From positions 62,001 through 126,000 of the forward strand of contig JAYRKT010000007.1 of the NCBI GenBank assembly GCA_041905595.1: a DNA stretch of 64,000 bases, given 5' to 3'. This document shows, one piece after another, positions 7,115-15,753 of this stretch (positions are counted from its first letter, which is position 1; the number at the start of each line of letters is the position of its first letter). The notes beneath the pieces are model-generated. The model had not been told where the DNA came from and searched no databases. It saw only the letters and a program-made list of their open reading frames with translations. The position numbers and the translations under genes were made by a program. Source of the DNA: Aliitabrizicola sp041905595. GTDB taxonomy: Bacteria; Pseudomonadota; Alphaproteobacteria; Rhodobacterales; Rhodobacteraceae.

Positions 7115-8740
7115 ATGATGTCCTCCCTTGAAATTGCCGTGCAGATTGCCGGCGCGATCGCGTTCCTGCTTTTCGGGTTGTCCCAAATCCGCATTGGTCT
7201 TCAGAAGGCCCTGGGTTTTCGCATGAAGCTGATTCTGGCCGCCGGCACAAGGAACAGCCTCTGGGCATTCCTGTCGGGTCTCGCGGCGACAGTGGGCCTG
7301 CAATCGTCGACGGCGACGGCGCTTCTGACAGGTACATTTGCAAACGACCTCATGATCAGCAGCAGGATGGCGCAGATTGCAATGCTGGGCGCCAATCTCG
7401 GCACCGCCCTGACTGCGGCTTTTGTGTTTTCGGGACTGGCTGTGCTTGCGCCGCTGTTCCTTCTTGGCGGCTACACGCTGAGCCGGCGCGTCTCGATGGC
7501 GGGCGTCGGGACCGTGCTGATCGGTGTGGGCATTACCTTCGTCTCGCTGGAGTTGCTGGGGAGCTCACTCGAGCCATTGCGCACTTCTGCGCAGCTGTCC
7601 CAGTTCCTGCTCTTGCTTGGCAATGCAGCACCCATTGCGTTGATCCTGGCCGCTGGTCTGGCTGTTCTTTGCGCCTCGTCGCTGGCGACGGTCTTGCTCG
7701 TCGCCACCCTGGGGGCACCTCCGGTTGTAACCCTCGCCATGGTGCTTGGTGCAAACCTGGGCGGCGCGATCCTGCCTGTGGTCGCGGCCGGACCCTCCAA
7801 CGATCCGGCACGCAGGCTCGCAATCGGCAATTTGCTGATCCGCGGCATCGGGTGCGTCCTCGTCTTGCCCTTCCTCAACGCGATTGGCCCGTTAGCCGAC
7901 ACTCTGTCGGTCGATGCTGCGCGCCTTGCCGTGGGCTCGCATATCGCGTTTAACCTTTGCCTTGCCACTGTCGCATGGGGGTTTGTCGGTCCGATCACAC
8001 GGCTGGTCGCGCGCCTGTTCCCGGATCCGGCAGAGGTGCGCAGCACCTGGCTGGACGAGCGTTTGCTTTCCTCCGCCCCCCTTGCCCTCGCGGGGGCGGG
8101 TCGCGAAGCCCTGGTCGTTGGGGATCTGGCGGACCGGATGTTGCGACAGGCCCACATCGCGTTCAGAACGCGAGATCCGGTCCTGTTGATGGAGACCGCC
8201 GCATTGGAGCGCCAGATCGACCGCAGTCAGCAGGACATCAAGAACTACCTGTCACAACTCGAGGTCGAAGGCCGGGCAGGCGGCGTGCATGGCAGCGAGC
8301 GGATCTTCAGTTATGTCATCAACCTCGAGCATATTGGCGACATCATCGACAAAGGGATCGTCCCCGCCATAAAGCGGATGATCGAACTTGGCCTCCAATT
8401 CTCCGAAGAAGGGCGGCAAGAGCTGGATCGGCTGTTTCAGATGACGCTTGAGAACCTTCACATGGCCCAGACTGTCTTCATGACGAGCGACCGGCAGATT
8501 GCCGAGATGCTGGTCGAATCCAAGGTGGACGTGCGCAGGTTCGAACAGGTGTCGGCACAGCGACACCTTTCGCGCTATTGCAAGGGGCGCCCCGAAAGCC
8601 GCGACACGTCGCCGCTTCATCTGGATTTGCTCCGCGACCTCAAGCGCATCAACGCGCATGCGGTGGCGGTGGCCCTTCCGATCCTTCAGAACGAAGGAAT
8701 GCTGGTCGAAAGCCGTCTGGTGGAGGGGACGGCGGGCTGA
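7115..8740 (+). CDS. Na/Pi cotransporter family protein with PhoU-like C-terminus
   Basis: 541 residues. The N-terminal 330 residues form a membrane domain with two QSST-type repeats of the Na+/phosphate cotransporter family (GLQSSTATALLTGTF; second half ASSLATVLLVATLGAPP and LGANLGGAILPV). The C-terminal 200 residues are a soluble helical PhoU-like domain (VINLEHIGDIIDKGIVPAIK). The expected role is inner-membrane anion or phosphate movement coupled to Na+; bacterial homologues have also been linked to c-di-nucleotide or phosphate homeostasis. Two consecutive ATG codons (7115, 7118) are possible starts. It converges on phyR. Confidence 0.88.
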   Translation: MMSSLEIAVQIAGAIAFLLFGLSQIRIGLQKALGFRMKLILAAGTRNSLWAFLSGLAATVGLQSSTATALLTGTFANDLMISSRMAQIAMLGANLGTALTAAFVFSGLAVLAPLFLLGGYTLSRRVSMAGVGTVLIGVGITFVSLELLGSSLEPLRTSAQLSQFLLLLGNAAPIALILAAGLAVLCASSLATVLLVATLGAPPVVTLAMVLGANLGGAILPVVAAGPSNDPARRLAIGNLLIRGIGCVLVLPFLNAIGPLADTLSVDAARLAVGSHIAFNLCLATVAWGFVGPITRLVARLFPDPAEVRSTWLDERLLSSAPLALAGAGREALVVGDLADRMLRQAHIAFRTRDPVLLMETAALERQIDRSQQDIKNYLSQLEVEGRAGGVHGSERIFSYVINLEHIGDIIDKGIVPAIKRMIELGLQFSEEGRQELDRLFQMTLENLHMAQTVFMTSDRQIAEMLVESKVDVRRFEQVSAQRHLSRYCKGRPESRDTSPLHLDLLRDLKRINAHAVAVALPILQNEGMLVESRLVEGTAG

Positions 8741-8818
8741 TAGCAGCGTAGCCCCCAAGAGAATGAAAATGGGCAGCACGATCCGTCGCACTGCGCCAAA
8801 CCTTGCGGACCAGCCGCG

Positions 8819-9631
8819 TCAGGCCGTAAGTGTCTCGGTGCTGGCAAAAAACATCGCCTGCGAGACGGCAGAGCGCACCTGTTCCTCGGAATAAGGTTTG
8901 GTGATGAGGAAGGCAGGCTCCGGACGCTCGCCCGTCAACATCCGTTCGGGGAAGGCGGTGATGAAGATCACCGGAACCTCTGGCACCATCATCAGGATGT
9001 CGTTGACCGCATCAATGCCGGACGATCTATCGGCCAGCTGGATATCGGCAAGGATGAGATCCGGGCGGCGTCGCGCGGCAAGCTCGACCGCCTCGGTCCG
9101 CGTCCGGGCAATGCCGGTCACATCGTGGCCCATCTCCTTGACGATATGAGAAATGTCCATCGAGATGATGGCCTCGTCTTCGATGATCATCACGTTGCCA
9201 GCAACTGACGACTGCATCTCGCGTACGGCTGTGTCGATGAGGATTGCCACCTCATCCGTCCCGACACGCATGATCTCCGCGATCTCGACCGGGGTGAACC
9301 CTTCGATGGCATTCAGTAGCAGTGCTTCCCGGGAATTGGGCGTGAGCATCGCCATGTGCGCCTGCGCAATTGCCGAGTACCGCGTATCCGGCTCGCCCAC
9401 CGGCGATCCCGCGCTGGCCCAGACGAGATGGAACGCCTGAAACAGCCCAACCTTCGGGTTTTCATGAGAGGCAACGGGCGAGGCATCCTCCAACAATACC
9501 TCCAGCGTGGCACCGGCAAATCTGTCTCCGGATGTCTGGCTGCCGGTCAAAGCCCGGGCATACCGACGCAGATAAGGAAGATCATGCGTGATCGCGGCGA
9601 CGGGGTCCTTAGCTACCTGGGCGTTGGTCAA
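8819..9631 (-). CDS. phyR: General stress response regulator PhyR
   Basis: 270-residue anti-anti-sigma response regulator. The N-terminal half is an ECF-sigma-like domain (DLPYLRRYARALTGS, then LTPNSREALLLNAIEGFTPVEIAEIM). The C-terminal half is a receiver with acidic pair IIEDEA, phospho-acceptor Asp in LILADIQLAD, Thr in FITAFPE and Lys in LITKPYSEEQ. Phosphorylated PhyR sequesters NepR and frees EcfG. I chose a TTG start at 9631, with a GGAGGGAG ribosome site about ten bases upstream; no suitable ATG exists and residues before it do not fit the family. It is divergent from nepR-ecfG with its own EcfG-type promoter. Confidence 0.93.
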   Translation of the reverse strand: MTNAQVAKDPVAAITHDLPYLRRYARALTGSQTSGDRFAGATLEVLLEDASPVASHENPKVGLFQAFHLVWASAGSPVGEPDTRYSAIAQAHMAMLTPNSREALLLNAIEGFTPVEIAEIMRVGTDEVAILIDTAVREMQSSVAGNVMIIEDEAIISMDISHIVKEMGHDVTGIARTRTEAVELAARRRPDLILADIQLADRSSGIDAVNDILMMVPEVPVIFITAFPERMLTGERPEPAFLITKPYSEEQVRSAVSQAMFFASTETLTA

Positions 9632-9661
9632 TGTCTTTTTCTCCCTCCGAACTGATTTTTC

Positions 9662-9687
9662 GGAACCGAACGCACAGCATCGGTGTT
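9662..9687 (+). promoter_or_regulatory. EcfG-type promoter for nepR-ecfG
   Basis: GGAAC (9662-9666), 17-base spacer, TGTT (9684-9687), about 36 bp before the nepR start. It is interdigitated with the minus-strand phyR promoter at 9669-9694. Confidence 0.7.
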
Positions 9688-9694
9688 TGGTTCC
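9669..9694 (-). promoter_or_regulatory. EcfG-type promoter for phyR
   Basis: Minus-strand GGAAC (9694-9690), 17-base spacer, CGTT (9672-9669), 38 bp before the TTG start of phyR. Autoregulation of phyR by EcfG is well known in alphaproteobacteria. Confidence 0.75.
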
Positions 9695-9722
9695 GTGTAG
9701 AAAGGGGCAGGCAACAGAAAAG

Positions 9723-9911
9723 ATGTATGTCGAAATGGCTGGTCGCACCACAAAGTCGAAGTTCAAGCTCCAGATCGACGAGAATCTGAAGCGCATCTAC
9801 AACGAGACCCTGAAGGACGACATTCCGGAGCATCTGAAGCTTCTGCTCGATCAGTTGAAGCAGAAGACGGAAGAGAAGTTGTCCGACGAGAGCGGGGGGC
9901 GCGATGGCTGA
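9723..9911 (+). CDS. nepR: Anti-sigma factor NepR
   Basis: 62-residue NepR-type anti-sigma factor that holds EcfG inactive until PhyR is phosphorylated. It shows the two-helix core of the family: LKRIYNETLKDD, then IPEHLKLLLDQLKQK. An in-frame ATG at 9735 is an alternative start. It overlaps ecfG by 8 bp, so the two are translationally coupled, which fixes their stoichiometry. It is transcribed from the EcfG-type promoter at 9662-9687. Confidence 0.9.
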   Translation: MYVEMAGRTTKSKFKLQIDENLKRIYNETLKDDIPEHLKLLLDQLKQKTEEKLSDESGGRDG

Positions 9912-10470
9912 TCCGCAGGTGGATATCAGGCAGGACCTGCCGAATTATCTCTCGGCTTTACGCGCATTCGCGATAACGCTGACGCGAAACTCCGCCATGG
10001 CCGACGACCTTGTGCAGGATACGATCGTCAAGGCCTGGACCAACGCAGACAAGTTTGCGGTCGGAACCAATCTTCAGGCCTGGCTCTTCACGATCCTGCG
10101 CAATACCTACTACTCGTCCTTGCGCAAGACGCGTCGCGAGGTCGCGGACTCCGACGGCGCGCATGCGCGGCGGCTGTCGGTCAAGCCGGATCATGACGGG
10201 CGGCTTGCCTATGCTGATTTCCAGCGTGCCTTTGACCTTATGTCTCCCGAACACCGCGAGGTGCTTATCCTTGTCGGGGCGCTTGGTTACAGCTGTGAAG
10301 AGGCGGCCGACCTCATGTCGGTCGCGGTCGGAACGGTGAAAAGCCGAGCCAGCCGTGCCCGTGCCCGCCTCGCCCAGCTGATGGGTCTGGAGAAAGGCGA
10401 GGATGTCTTTTCTGGCGTCGACCAGGCGGGTCTTGCTGCGCTCGGGCAGTCAGGAATGAAGGCGGCATGA
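9904..10470 (+). CDS. ecfG: General stress ECF sigma factor EcfG (first copy)
   Basis: 188-residue ECF sigma factor. The sigma2 region (LTRNSAMADDLVQDTIVKAWTNA, WLFTILRNTYYSSLRK) and sigma4 region (LMSPEHREVLILVGALGYSCEEAADLMSVAVGTVKSR) are complete and match the EcfG/ECF15 group. It recognises GGAAC-N16/17-CGTT promoters, of which this window has many. It sits between nepR (8-bp overlap) and a histidine kinase (ATGA overlap) in one operon. Confidence 0.93.
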   Translation: MADPQVDIRQDLPNYLSALRAFAITLTRNSAMADDLVQDTIVKAWTNADKFAVGTNLQAWLFTILRNTYYSSLRKTRREVADSDGAHARRLSVKPDHDGRLAYADFQRAFDLMSPEHREVLILVGALGYSCEEAADLMSVAVGTVKSRASRARARLAQLMGLEKGEDVFSGVDQAGLAALGQSGMKAA

Positions 10471-12242
10471 TCGGTAGCTTGGGCAGGCAATGGTTTACCC
10501 GCCTGTCCGCCAGATTTGCGGTAGTCGTCGCACTTGCCCTGCTGCCCATCGGCGTGGTGGCAGCACTACAGACCCGCGCGGTGGAAAACGAAGTGCGGGC
10601 AAGGGCAAGTTCGGCGCTGTTGGGCGAAACCCTCCGCGCCGCCGAAGCTGAGATCCTGATCATTCGTCACGCCCAAGGTCTTCTCGCCGGTCTCGCGCCG
10701 TCGATTGCCTCTGTGGTGGATGACCCGCAGGCCTGTTCCGAACTCGTTCGGAAGGCCGCCGAAGAAGAACCACTGGCCAGTGTCGTTGTCTTCGTTCCCG
10801 CAAATGGGCTGATGTCCTGTTCCGACAGCGGCAAGACGCACGACTACTCCAAAGATCCCCTGTTCATCGAGACGAACGCCAAGCGCAGCCCTTCGCTCTA
10901 TGTGAATAAGCACGGCCCTTTGTCGGGCCAGTCGATCCTGGGTCTGGCGCATCCCGTCTTTGACTCAAATAACGACTACATCGGCTACGTGAGCCTGGCC
11001 TTGCCACATGCCGAACTCGTCTCCTTGCATCTCTCTGCGCCGGACGCTCCGGCAACGGCAGACCAGCCGATCCTGTTCTGGTCGTTCAGCGCGGATGGAA
11101 CGATCCTGACGTCCAGCGTTGACATGTCCCTGGTTGACCAGCAATTGCCGCGCGACCTGCGCCTGGCGGATCTTGATGACCGACAAGGCACGCTGTTTGA
11201 TGCCGTGGCTCGTAACGGATCGACACTGACCTATGCTGTGGTTCCGGTCGTCGAGAGCGATCTCTACCTCATCAGCAGCTGGAACACCGATGCGCTCGCC
11301 GATACGGGCGCCCCGCGTCTCAAGCCCTACATTCCTGTCGCGCTGATGTGGGTCATGGGCCTGCTGGTGTCCGCCTTCGCGGCAGAGCGTCTCGTCACGC
11401 GACATGTCCGCGAACTCAACAAGGCCATTGTGAAGTTTGCCGAGGGGGACCGCAGGCTGGAGCCAATCGAAATGGAAGATGCCCCCGTCGAAATCCGTGA
11501 ACTTGCCGACGCCTATGCGTCCATGACCGAGAACATCATGCGTGGCGAGGCCGATCTCGAACACAACATCCACCAGAAGGAGGTACTGCTTCGCGAGGTG
11601 CATCACCGCGTGAAGAACAACCTGCAGCTCATTTCCTCGATCATGAACATCCAATACCGCAACGTCGTGGGGAACGAGGCGAAGGACCTCATCAAGAATC
11701 TGCAGGAAAGGATCATGAGCCTCGCGACGGTGCATCGCGGGCTCTACCAGACCAGCGGCCTTGTCGACGTAAAGGCGCGCGAACTTATCCCGGACATCGT
11801 CCGGCAGATCGTTGCCTTGTCGTCTGGCCCGGAACGACCGTTCGAGGTCGAACTGGATATCGACGATCTTCGCTTTGTCCCCGATCAGGCGGTCCCTCTC
11901 GCGCTATTGCTGACCGAGGCGCTGACGAACGCGATCAAGCACGCTGGCGCCAGCCCGGGGCGCCCGGCAAAGCTGCGCGTCAGCCTCAGGCGTTCGGGAG
12001 GCAGCGAAGTGATCCTGGAGGTTTGCAACAGCGTGCTGTCCACGGCGGCCACCGTGCCGGCCGATGGCCGAGGCTTTGGCCGACAGCTCATTGCGGCCTT
12101 TGTGGCCCAACTTCACGGACGCATGGAGCTTCGGGCGGAGGAGGCGGCCTACTGCTTCAGTGTGGCTTTCGATGTCGATCCTCTGTCCTATGCGGAACAC
12201 CGGCAGTTCGATGACTCCGACGCGACGGGAACCGAAGCATGA
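10467..12242 (+). CDS. HisKA_2-type sensor histidine kinase in the ecfG operon
   Basis: 591-residue membrane kinase: helix at about 15-35, a periplasmic sensor of about 250 residues (Cache-like; AHPVFDSNNDYIGYVSLALP), a second helix (PVALMWVMGLLVSAFA, about 290-310), a HAMP-like stretch, then the HisKA_2 box VLLREVHHRVKNNLQLISS with phospho-acceptor His and a HATPase_c domain (LLLTEALTNAIKHA). HWE/HisKA_2 kinases are the usual PhyR kinases in alphaproteobacteria, so PhyR is the likely partner. It starts inside the ecfG stop (ATGA) and ends 49 bp before a PLD gene. Confidence 0.88.
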   Translation: MIGSLGRQWFTRLSARFAVVVALALLPIGVVAALQTRAVENEVRARASSALLGETLRAAEAEILIIRHAQGLLAGLAPSIASVVDDPQACSELVRKAAEEEPLASVVVFVPANGLMSCSDSGKTHDYSKDPLFIETNAKRSPSLYVNKHGPLSGQSILGLAHPVFDSNNDYIGYVSLALPHAELVSLHLSAPDAPATADQPILFWSFSADGTILTSSVDMSLVDQQLPRDLRLADLDDRQGTLFDAVARNGSTLTYAVVPVVESDLYLISSWNTDALADTGAPRLKPYIPVALMWVMGLLVSAFAAERLVTRHVRELNKAIVKFAEGDRRLEPIEMEDAPVEIRELADAYASMTENIMRGEADLEHNIHQKEVLLREVHHRVKNNLQLISSIMNIQYRNVVGNEAKDLIKNLQERIMSLATVHRGLYQTSGLVDVKARELIPDIVRQIVALSSGPERPFEVELDIDDLRFVPDQAVPLALLLTEALTNAIKHAGASPGRPAKLRVSLRRSGGSEVILEVCNSVLSTAATVPADGRGFGRQLIAAFVAQLHGRMELRAEEAAYCFSVAFDVDPLSYAEHRQFDDSDATGTEA

Positions 12243-12291
12243 ACTGGCGCGTATACTGAAACGCGGTCAGCACTTCCCACGACGCTTTTGA

Positions 12292-13821
12292 ATGCCAGGT
12301 TCCACTCGATCCATTCGTATCCTGATGACGGCGGCCGAGGCATATCCGGCGCTTGAGAAGGCATTTCTCGATGCCAGGTCAGAGGTATGGGCAAGCTTCA
12401 CGACCTTTGACCTGGAGACCCCTCTGAGATCGGACCGGGCGCGGGCGATCGGAGCGACCTGGCACGACCTTCTGGTTGCGACCCTGAAGCGGGGCGTGGC
12501 CCTGAACATCATGATTGCCGATGGCGACCCTGTCCTTCATCAAGACCTGCATCAGGGTGCGACACGGCAGCTTCGTCTGCTGCAGCAGGCGGCTGCCGAG
12601 GCGGGGGAGGCGGGATGCCTGAGAGCCATCAGTCTGCGTCACCCAGTCAGGTCCAACCTTGCAACCCGCCTGATCGCCTGGCCGTTCGTTCAAGCCCGAC
12701 TGCATCGGATGGGCCAGACTCTGAACGCCCTTGGGCCCGGGGACCGCGCGCAGCGACTGTCCGAGCTGGGAGATCTGGCGCATTTCTTCCGGCCGAGCGC
12801 CAACGGCGCCGTCCGGGCCAGGCTGTTCAAGCTACCTTTGCTCGGGCCGGCCATTCACCACCAGAAGCTGGCGGTCATCGACCAACGGCAGCTCTACATC
12901 GGGGGCATTGATCTCGACAGCCGGCACTTTCAGCCGCTAGCAGGCGGAAGGAGTGGCAACCGGACCTGGCACGACCTGCAGCTGATCCTTGAAGGTCCGG
13001 TCGTCGCCGAGGCGCAGCTACATCTGGAAAGCTTCCAGTCCGTCGTCAGCGGCAAGACCCAGCCTTACAAGACACGCCGCCTGATCCGGACCCTCTCCGT
13101 TCCACGCGGGAAACCGATCTGGAGCCGCTGCGCCACCACCGTGGCAGCCGAACTTCGATCTGCCCACGTGGCGCTCGTCCAACGCAGCAAGTCGCTCATC
13201 TACATCGAAACACAGTATTTCGAGGACGAAAAGCTCGCCGAGCGCCTTGCGGACAGGGCCCGCCGCAACCCTCAGTTAAGCGCTATCGTGATGCTGCCCG
13301 CCCTGCCCGACTATCGAGGTCTCTTGCCCCGCTGGCTGGGCCGAACCCAAAGACGGTTCCTGCAGAACCGTGCCCTGTCGATCCTGCGCGACAACTTTGG
13401 CGAGCGTCTCTTCGTGGGATCCGCCACCCAATGCGGAAACGAGATTGAGCCGGGGGCGGCGGGCATTCCCGGGCAGGACAGCCGTCAGCCGGGCAGCCGG
13501 CAGGCGCGACTCGCAATCTTCGACGATGACGCGGCACTGATCTCTTCTGCCGACCTGACGTGGCGTAGTCTTGCGCTAAACACAGAAGCTGGGCTTTACC
13601 TTGCCAATGCGGGAGATGTCCGAGAGCTTCGCTATCGTGTGATGACGCACTGGCTGCCTCCGGCAACAAGTGAGGATGCCTTCGAACCCGCCACGGCCGT
13701 CCATCACTGGAAGCGCATCGCGGCGGAAAACGCCGCGCTTTCGCCAGACCTGCGCCGCGGCCGCATCCTGCCACATGCCCATGCAGCTGCCGAGGCGATG
13801 AGGCGGATTTCCGCCCGCTGA
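12292..13821 (+). CDS. Phospholipase D-like (cardiolipin synthase family) protein
   Basis: 509 residues with the two-module PLD fold. The first HKD-type motif is clear, HHQKLAVIDQRQLYIGGIDLDSRHF (shown in part; about residues 184-208). The second is degenerate: RLAIFDDDAALISSADLTWRSL replaces the usual HxK with a non-canonical sequence. The N-terminus (FLDARSEVWASFTTFD) is typical of the group. Expected reactions are phospholipid transphosphatidylation or hydrolysis, but the missing second HxK makes activity uncertain. No clear ribosome site precedes the ATG. Its position after the kinase suggests co-transcription with the GSR operon. Confidence 0.8.
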   Translation: MPGSTRSIRILMTAAEAYPALEKAFLDARSEVWASFTTFDLETPLRSDRARAIGATWHDLLVATLKRGVALNIMIADGDPVLHQDLHQGATRQLRLLQQAAAEAGEAGCLRAISLRHPVRSNLATRLIAWPFVQARLHRMGQTLNALGPGDRAQRLSELGDLAHFFRPSANGAVRARLFKLPLLGPAIHHQKLAVIDQRQLYIGGIDLDSRHFQPLAGGRSGNRTWHDLQLILEGPVVAEAQLHLESFQSVVSGKTQPYKTRRLIRTLSVPRGKPIWSRCATTVAAELRSAHVALVQRSKSLIYIETQYFEDEKLAERLADRARRNPQLSAIVMLPALPDYRGLLPRWLGRTQRRFLQNRALSILRDNFGERLFVGSATQCGNEIEPGAAGIPGQDSRQPGSRQARLAIFDDDAALISSADLTWRSLALNTEAGLYLANAGDVRELRYRVMTHWLPPATSEDAFEPATAVHHWKRIAAENAALSPDLRRGRILPHAHAAAEAMRRISAR

Positions 13822-13844
13822 ACCGCGTCGGTGCCGGGCATGGC

Positions 13845-13869
13845 GGAACCGACCTCCCGCGCCAGCGTT
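13845..13869 (+). promoter_or_regulatory. EcfG-type promoter for csbD
   Basis: GGAAC (13845-13849), 16-base spacer, CGTT (13866-13869): perfect consensus, 49 bp upstream of the csbD start. Confidence 0.75.
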
Positions 13870-13917
13870 AGGTTCGCAAGGCGGCATCGTGCTGTCTTTT
13901 CCCGAAAGGAGAAAGCG

Positions 13918-14115
13918 ATGAACTGGGACCAAATTGAAGGCAAATGGCAGCAGTACAAGGGCAAGGCCAAGGAAGCCTGGGGCAACATGACGGACGACGA
14001 TTTTGACCGCATCGCCGGCAAACGTGACCAGATGGTTGGATATATCCAGGAACGCTACGGCAAGGCGCGTGCCGAGGCAGAGCGAGACGCCGATACCTGG
14101 GCGAACGGCCTTTGA
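13918..14115 (+). CDS. CsbD family stress protein
   Basis: 65-residue hydrophilic protein of the CsbD/YjbJ family: MNWDQIEGKWQQYKGKAKE at the start and IAGKRDQMVGYIQERYGKA near the middle. These proteins are among the most abundant stress-induced small proteins in bacteria, although their molecular role is unknown. AAAGGAG precedes the ATG at 13918. A perfect EcfG-type promoter is 49 bp upstream. Confidence 0.88.
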   Translation: MNWDQIEGKWQQYKGKAKEAWGNMTDDDFDRIAGKRDQMVGYIQERYGKARAEAERDADTWANGL

Positions 14116-14251
14116 CCACCTGACCAGGCCATTTCCGCTTGGGGCGCGCGCCGCCCCAGGCGGACATCTGGCTCCTGCAACCCCAACCCAATCGCCATGG
14201 CAGTGTCCACCCGGCCGCTTTTGACCACGGCAAAGCAAAGAGAGAAAGGGC

Positions 14252-14401
14252 ATGTCTTTGAAACGTTTTTCCACCAATGCCATCGTTCTGGCCGTTCTCA
14301 CGGTTCTGGTCAGTGCCTGCGAAACCGTGGAAGGCGCAGGGCGTGACCTGCAGACGGCCGGAGCAACCGTGTCGCAGGAAGCTCGTCAGGCGCAGTACTG
14401 A
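14252..14401 (+). CDS. Entericidin A/B family lipoprotein
   Basis: 49-residue small lipoprotein: signal helix (AIVLAVLTVLVSAC) with lipobox VSAC, then ETVEGAGRDLQTAGATVS, the recognisable entericidin pattern. In enterobacteria entericidins are envelope lipoproteins linked to stationary-phase lysis control; in alphaproteobacteria they are usually orphan stress proteins. GAGAAAGGG precedes the ATG at 14252. No own EcfG-type promoter is seen, so it may be read through from csbD. A perfect intrinsic terminator follows. Confidence 0.85.
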   Translation: MSLKRFSTNAIVLAVLTVLVSACETVEGAGRDLQTAGATVSQEARQAQY

Positions 14402-14425
14402 GGCAACCCGACGCCTGTTCAACCA

Positions 14426-14460
14426 GAAAACCGGAAAGCGGGCGACGCTTTCCGGTTTTC
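14426..14460 (+). terminator. Intrinsic terminator after the entericidin gene
   Basis: Perfect 14-bp inverted repeat (14426-14439 with 14447-14460) around a 7-base loop, with A-rich left and T-rich right ends. It may also end minus-strand transcripts from the receiver-like gene at 14501-14881. Confidence 0.85.
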
Positions 14461-14500
14461 TCGTTTGCTGGCCGCAACAGCTTCGGGCCAAAGTACGTCG

Positions 14501-14881
14501 TCATACTCCGAGGATCACATGCCGAAGGTCCTCTCGTCTGAAGGGGTAATCCAGGACTGCCCAGTTCGCATTTTGCGGAACCTTCCAGTTGCCCCAGCTG
14601 CGCCCAAGGAAGACGGTATACGCCCGGGTGGATGCCATTCTTCGCGACAAGCTTGACCGGTGGAAGGTTTCCGGCTCGGTATCGACGAAAGCAATGTCGA
14701 CCGCGACATCCGGCGGAAGTAAGTCTGACGCTTCTGCCAAGGTCCGCGCGACGATGATCCGCGCATCGGGGACATGTTCCGCAATCATGCTTTCCAGATC
14801 GCTGGCTATAATGAACTCCTTGGCAACGACTACGATGAAGCAGGCCTTCTGTTGTGATCCGTCTAGTGTCATGGTCCCCAT
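14501..14881 (-). CDS. Degenerate receiver-domain protein
   Basis: 126 residues folding like a response regulator receiver with altered active-site residues. The first strand reads CFIVVVAKEFIIASDLESMI, so the usual acidic pair is reduced to AKE. An Asp is kept at the acceptor position (DIAFVDTEPE), but the conserved Lys before Pro-Phe is missing (VLDYPFRREDL). Such pseudo-receivers often act without phosphorylation. No output domain is attached. The start at 14881 is near the divergent Crp/Fnr gene; it is a possible partner of the GSR kinases, which is inference. Confidence 0.7.
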   Translation of the reverse strand: MGTMTLDGSQQKACFIVVVAKEFIIASDLESMIAEHVPDARIIVARTLAEASDLLPPDVAVDIAFVDTEPETFHRSSLSRRMASTRAYTVFLGRSWGNWKVPQNANWAVLDYPFRREDLRHVILGV

Positions 14882-14954
14882 CTCTAACTAAAATGAGACC
14901 ATGCGGCCGCGGGGCCGACTTCGCATTTAACTGTGACATAGGGAGTGATGATCC

Positions 14955-15683
14955 TTGGTTATCCCATGCGACAAGTGCCCCCTGCGGAATTGCAGCCTCT
15001 TCCATGAAATGACCGAAGACGAGTTGGTCTTCATGCTTCGGTTCAAGGCCGGTGAGTTACAGATCAATCCCGGGACGACAGTCCTGAGTGAAGGATCAAA
15101 CAGCCCGCAGCTCTACACCGTGCTCGAGGGGATGGGGACCCGCTACAAGACCTTGGAAGACGGACAAAGACAGGTCGTCAACTTCCTTTTTCCCGGCGAT
15201 TTCATCGGCTTGCAGGCAGGCCTGATGGGAGAGATGAAGCATTCGGTCGAAGCCACGACCGCAATGCGCCTCTGTGTGTTTCGTCGGTCCGATCTGTGGG
15301 AAATGTTCAAGAACCACCCCACCCGCGCCTACGACGTCACCTGGCTTGCGGCCGTGGAGGAACACTTCCTGGGCGAGACGCTTACGGTGATGGGCCAAAG
15401 GGAAGCGCGCCAGCGCATCGCCTGGGCGCTTCTGCGGATCCATCATCGTTTGAGGGCAGTTGGCCTGGAAAAGCACGGCAGCGTTCCATTGGCCTTCCGT
15501 CAGCAGGATCTTGCCGATGCGTTGGGCCTGTCGCTGGTTCATACCAACAAGACGCTGCGTCTCTTGCGAGAGCTTGGCTACGTCAACTGGAGCCAGGGCA
15601 GGCTGTCGATCATCGACCGACCGGCGCTCGTCTCCTTTGCGGGCTCGCCACCGGAACCGCTCGAGAAGCGACCGCTTATCTGA
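14955..15683 (+). CDS. Crp/Fnr family transcriptional regulator
   Basis: 242 residues. An N-terminal Cys cluster (CDKCPLRNC) precedes a cyclic-nucleotide-type beta-barrel (about residues 25-145; GDFIGLQAGLMG) and a winged helix (LAFRQQDLADALGLSLVHTNKTLRLLRELG). Three closely spaced Cys resemble, but do not equal, the Fe-S pattern of FNR, so oxygen or redox sensing is possible but unproven. I use a TTG start at 14955 with GGAG nine bases before it; no in-frame ATG precedes the Cys motif. Confidence 0.88.
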   Translation: MVIPCDKCPLRNCSLFHEMTEDELVFMLRFKAGELQINPGTTVLSEGSNSPQLYTVLEGMGTRYKTLEDGQRQVVNFLFPGDFIGLQAGLMGEMKHSVEATTAMRLCVFRRSDLWEMFKNHPTRAYDVTWLAAVEEHFLGETLTVMGQREARQRIAWALLRIHHRLRAVGLEKHGSVPLAFRQQDLADALGLSLVHTNKTLRLLRELGYVNWSQGRLSIIDRPALVSFAGSPPEPLEKRPLI

Positions 15684-15702
15684 TCCACCCCGCCAGAAAA
15701 AA

Positions 15703-15727
15703 TCCCCGGCAGAAAACCTGCCGGGGA
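15703..15727 (-). terminator. Bidirectional intrinsic terminator
   Basis: Perfect 10-bp stem (15703-15712 with 15718-15727) and 5-base loop between two convergent genes. On the minus strand it is followed by a run of six T, so it best serves the KGG-repeat gene; it also follows the Crp/Fnr gene by 20 bp. Confidence 0.75.
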
Positions 15728-15753
15728 ATAGTGTCTTTCAACGGCCGACAGGA

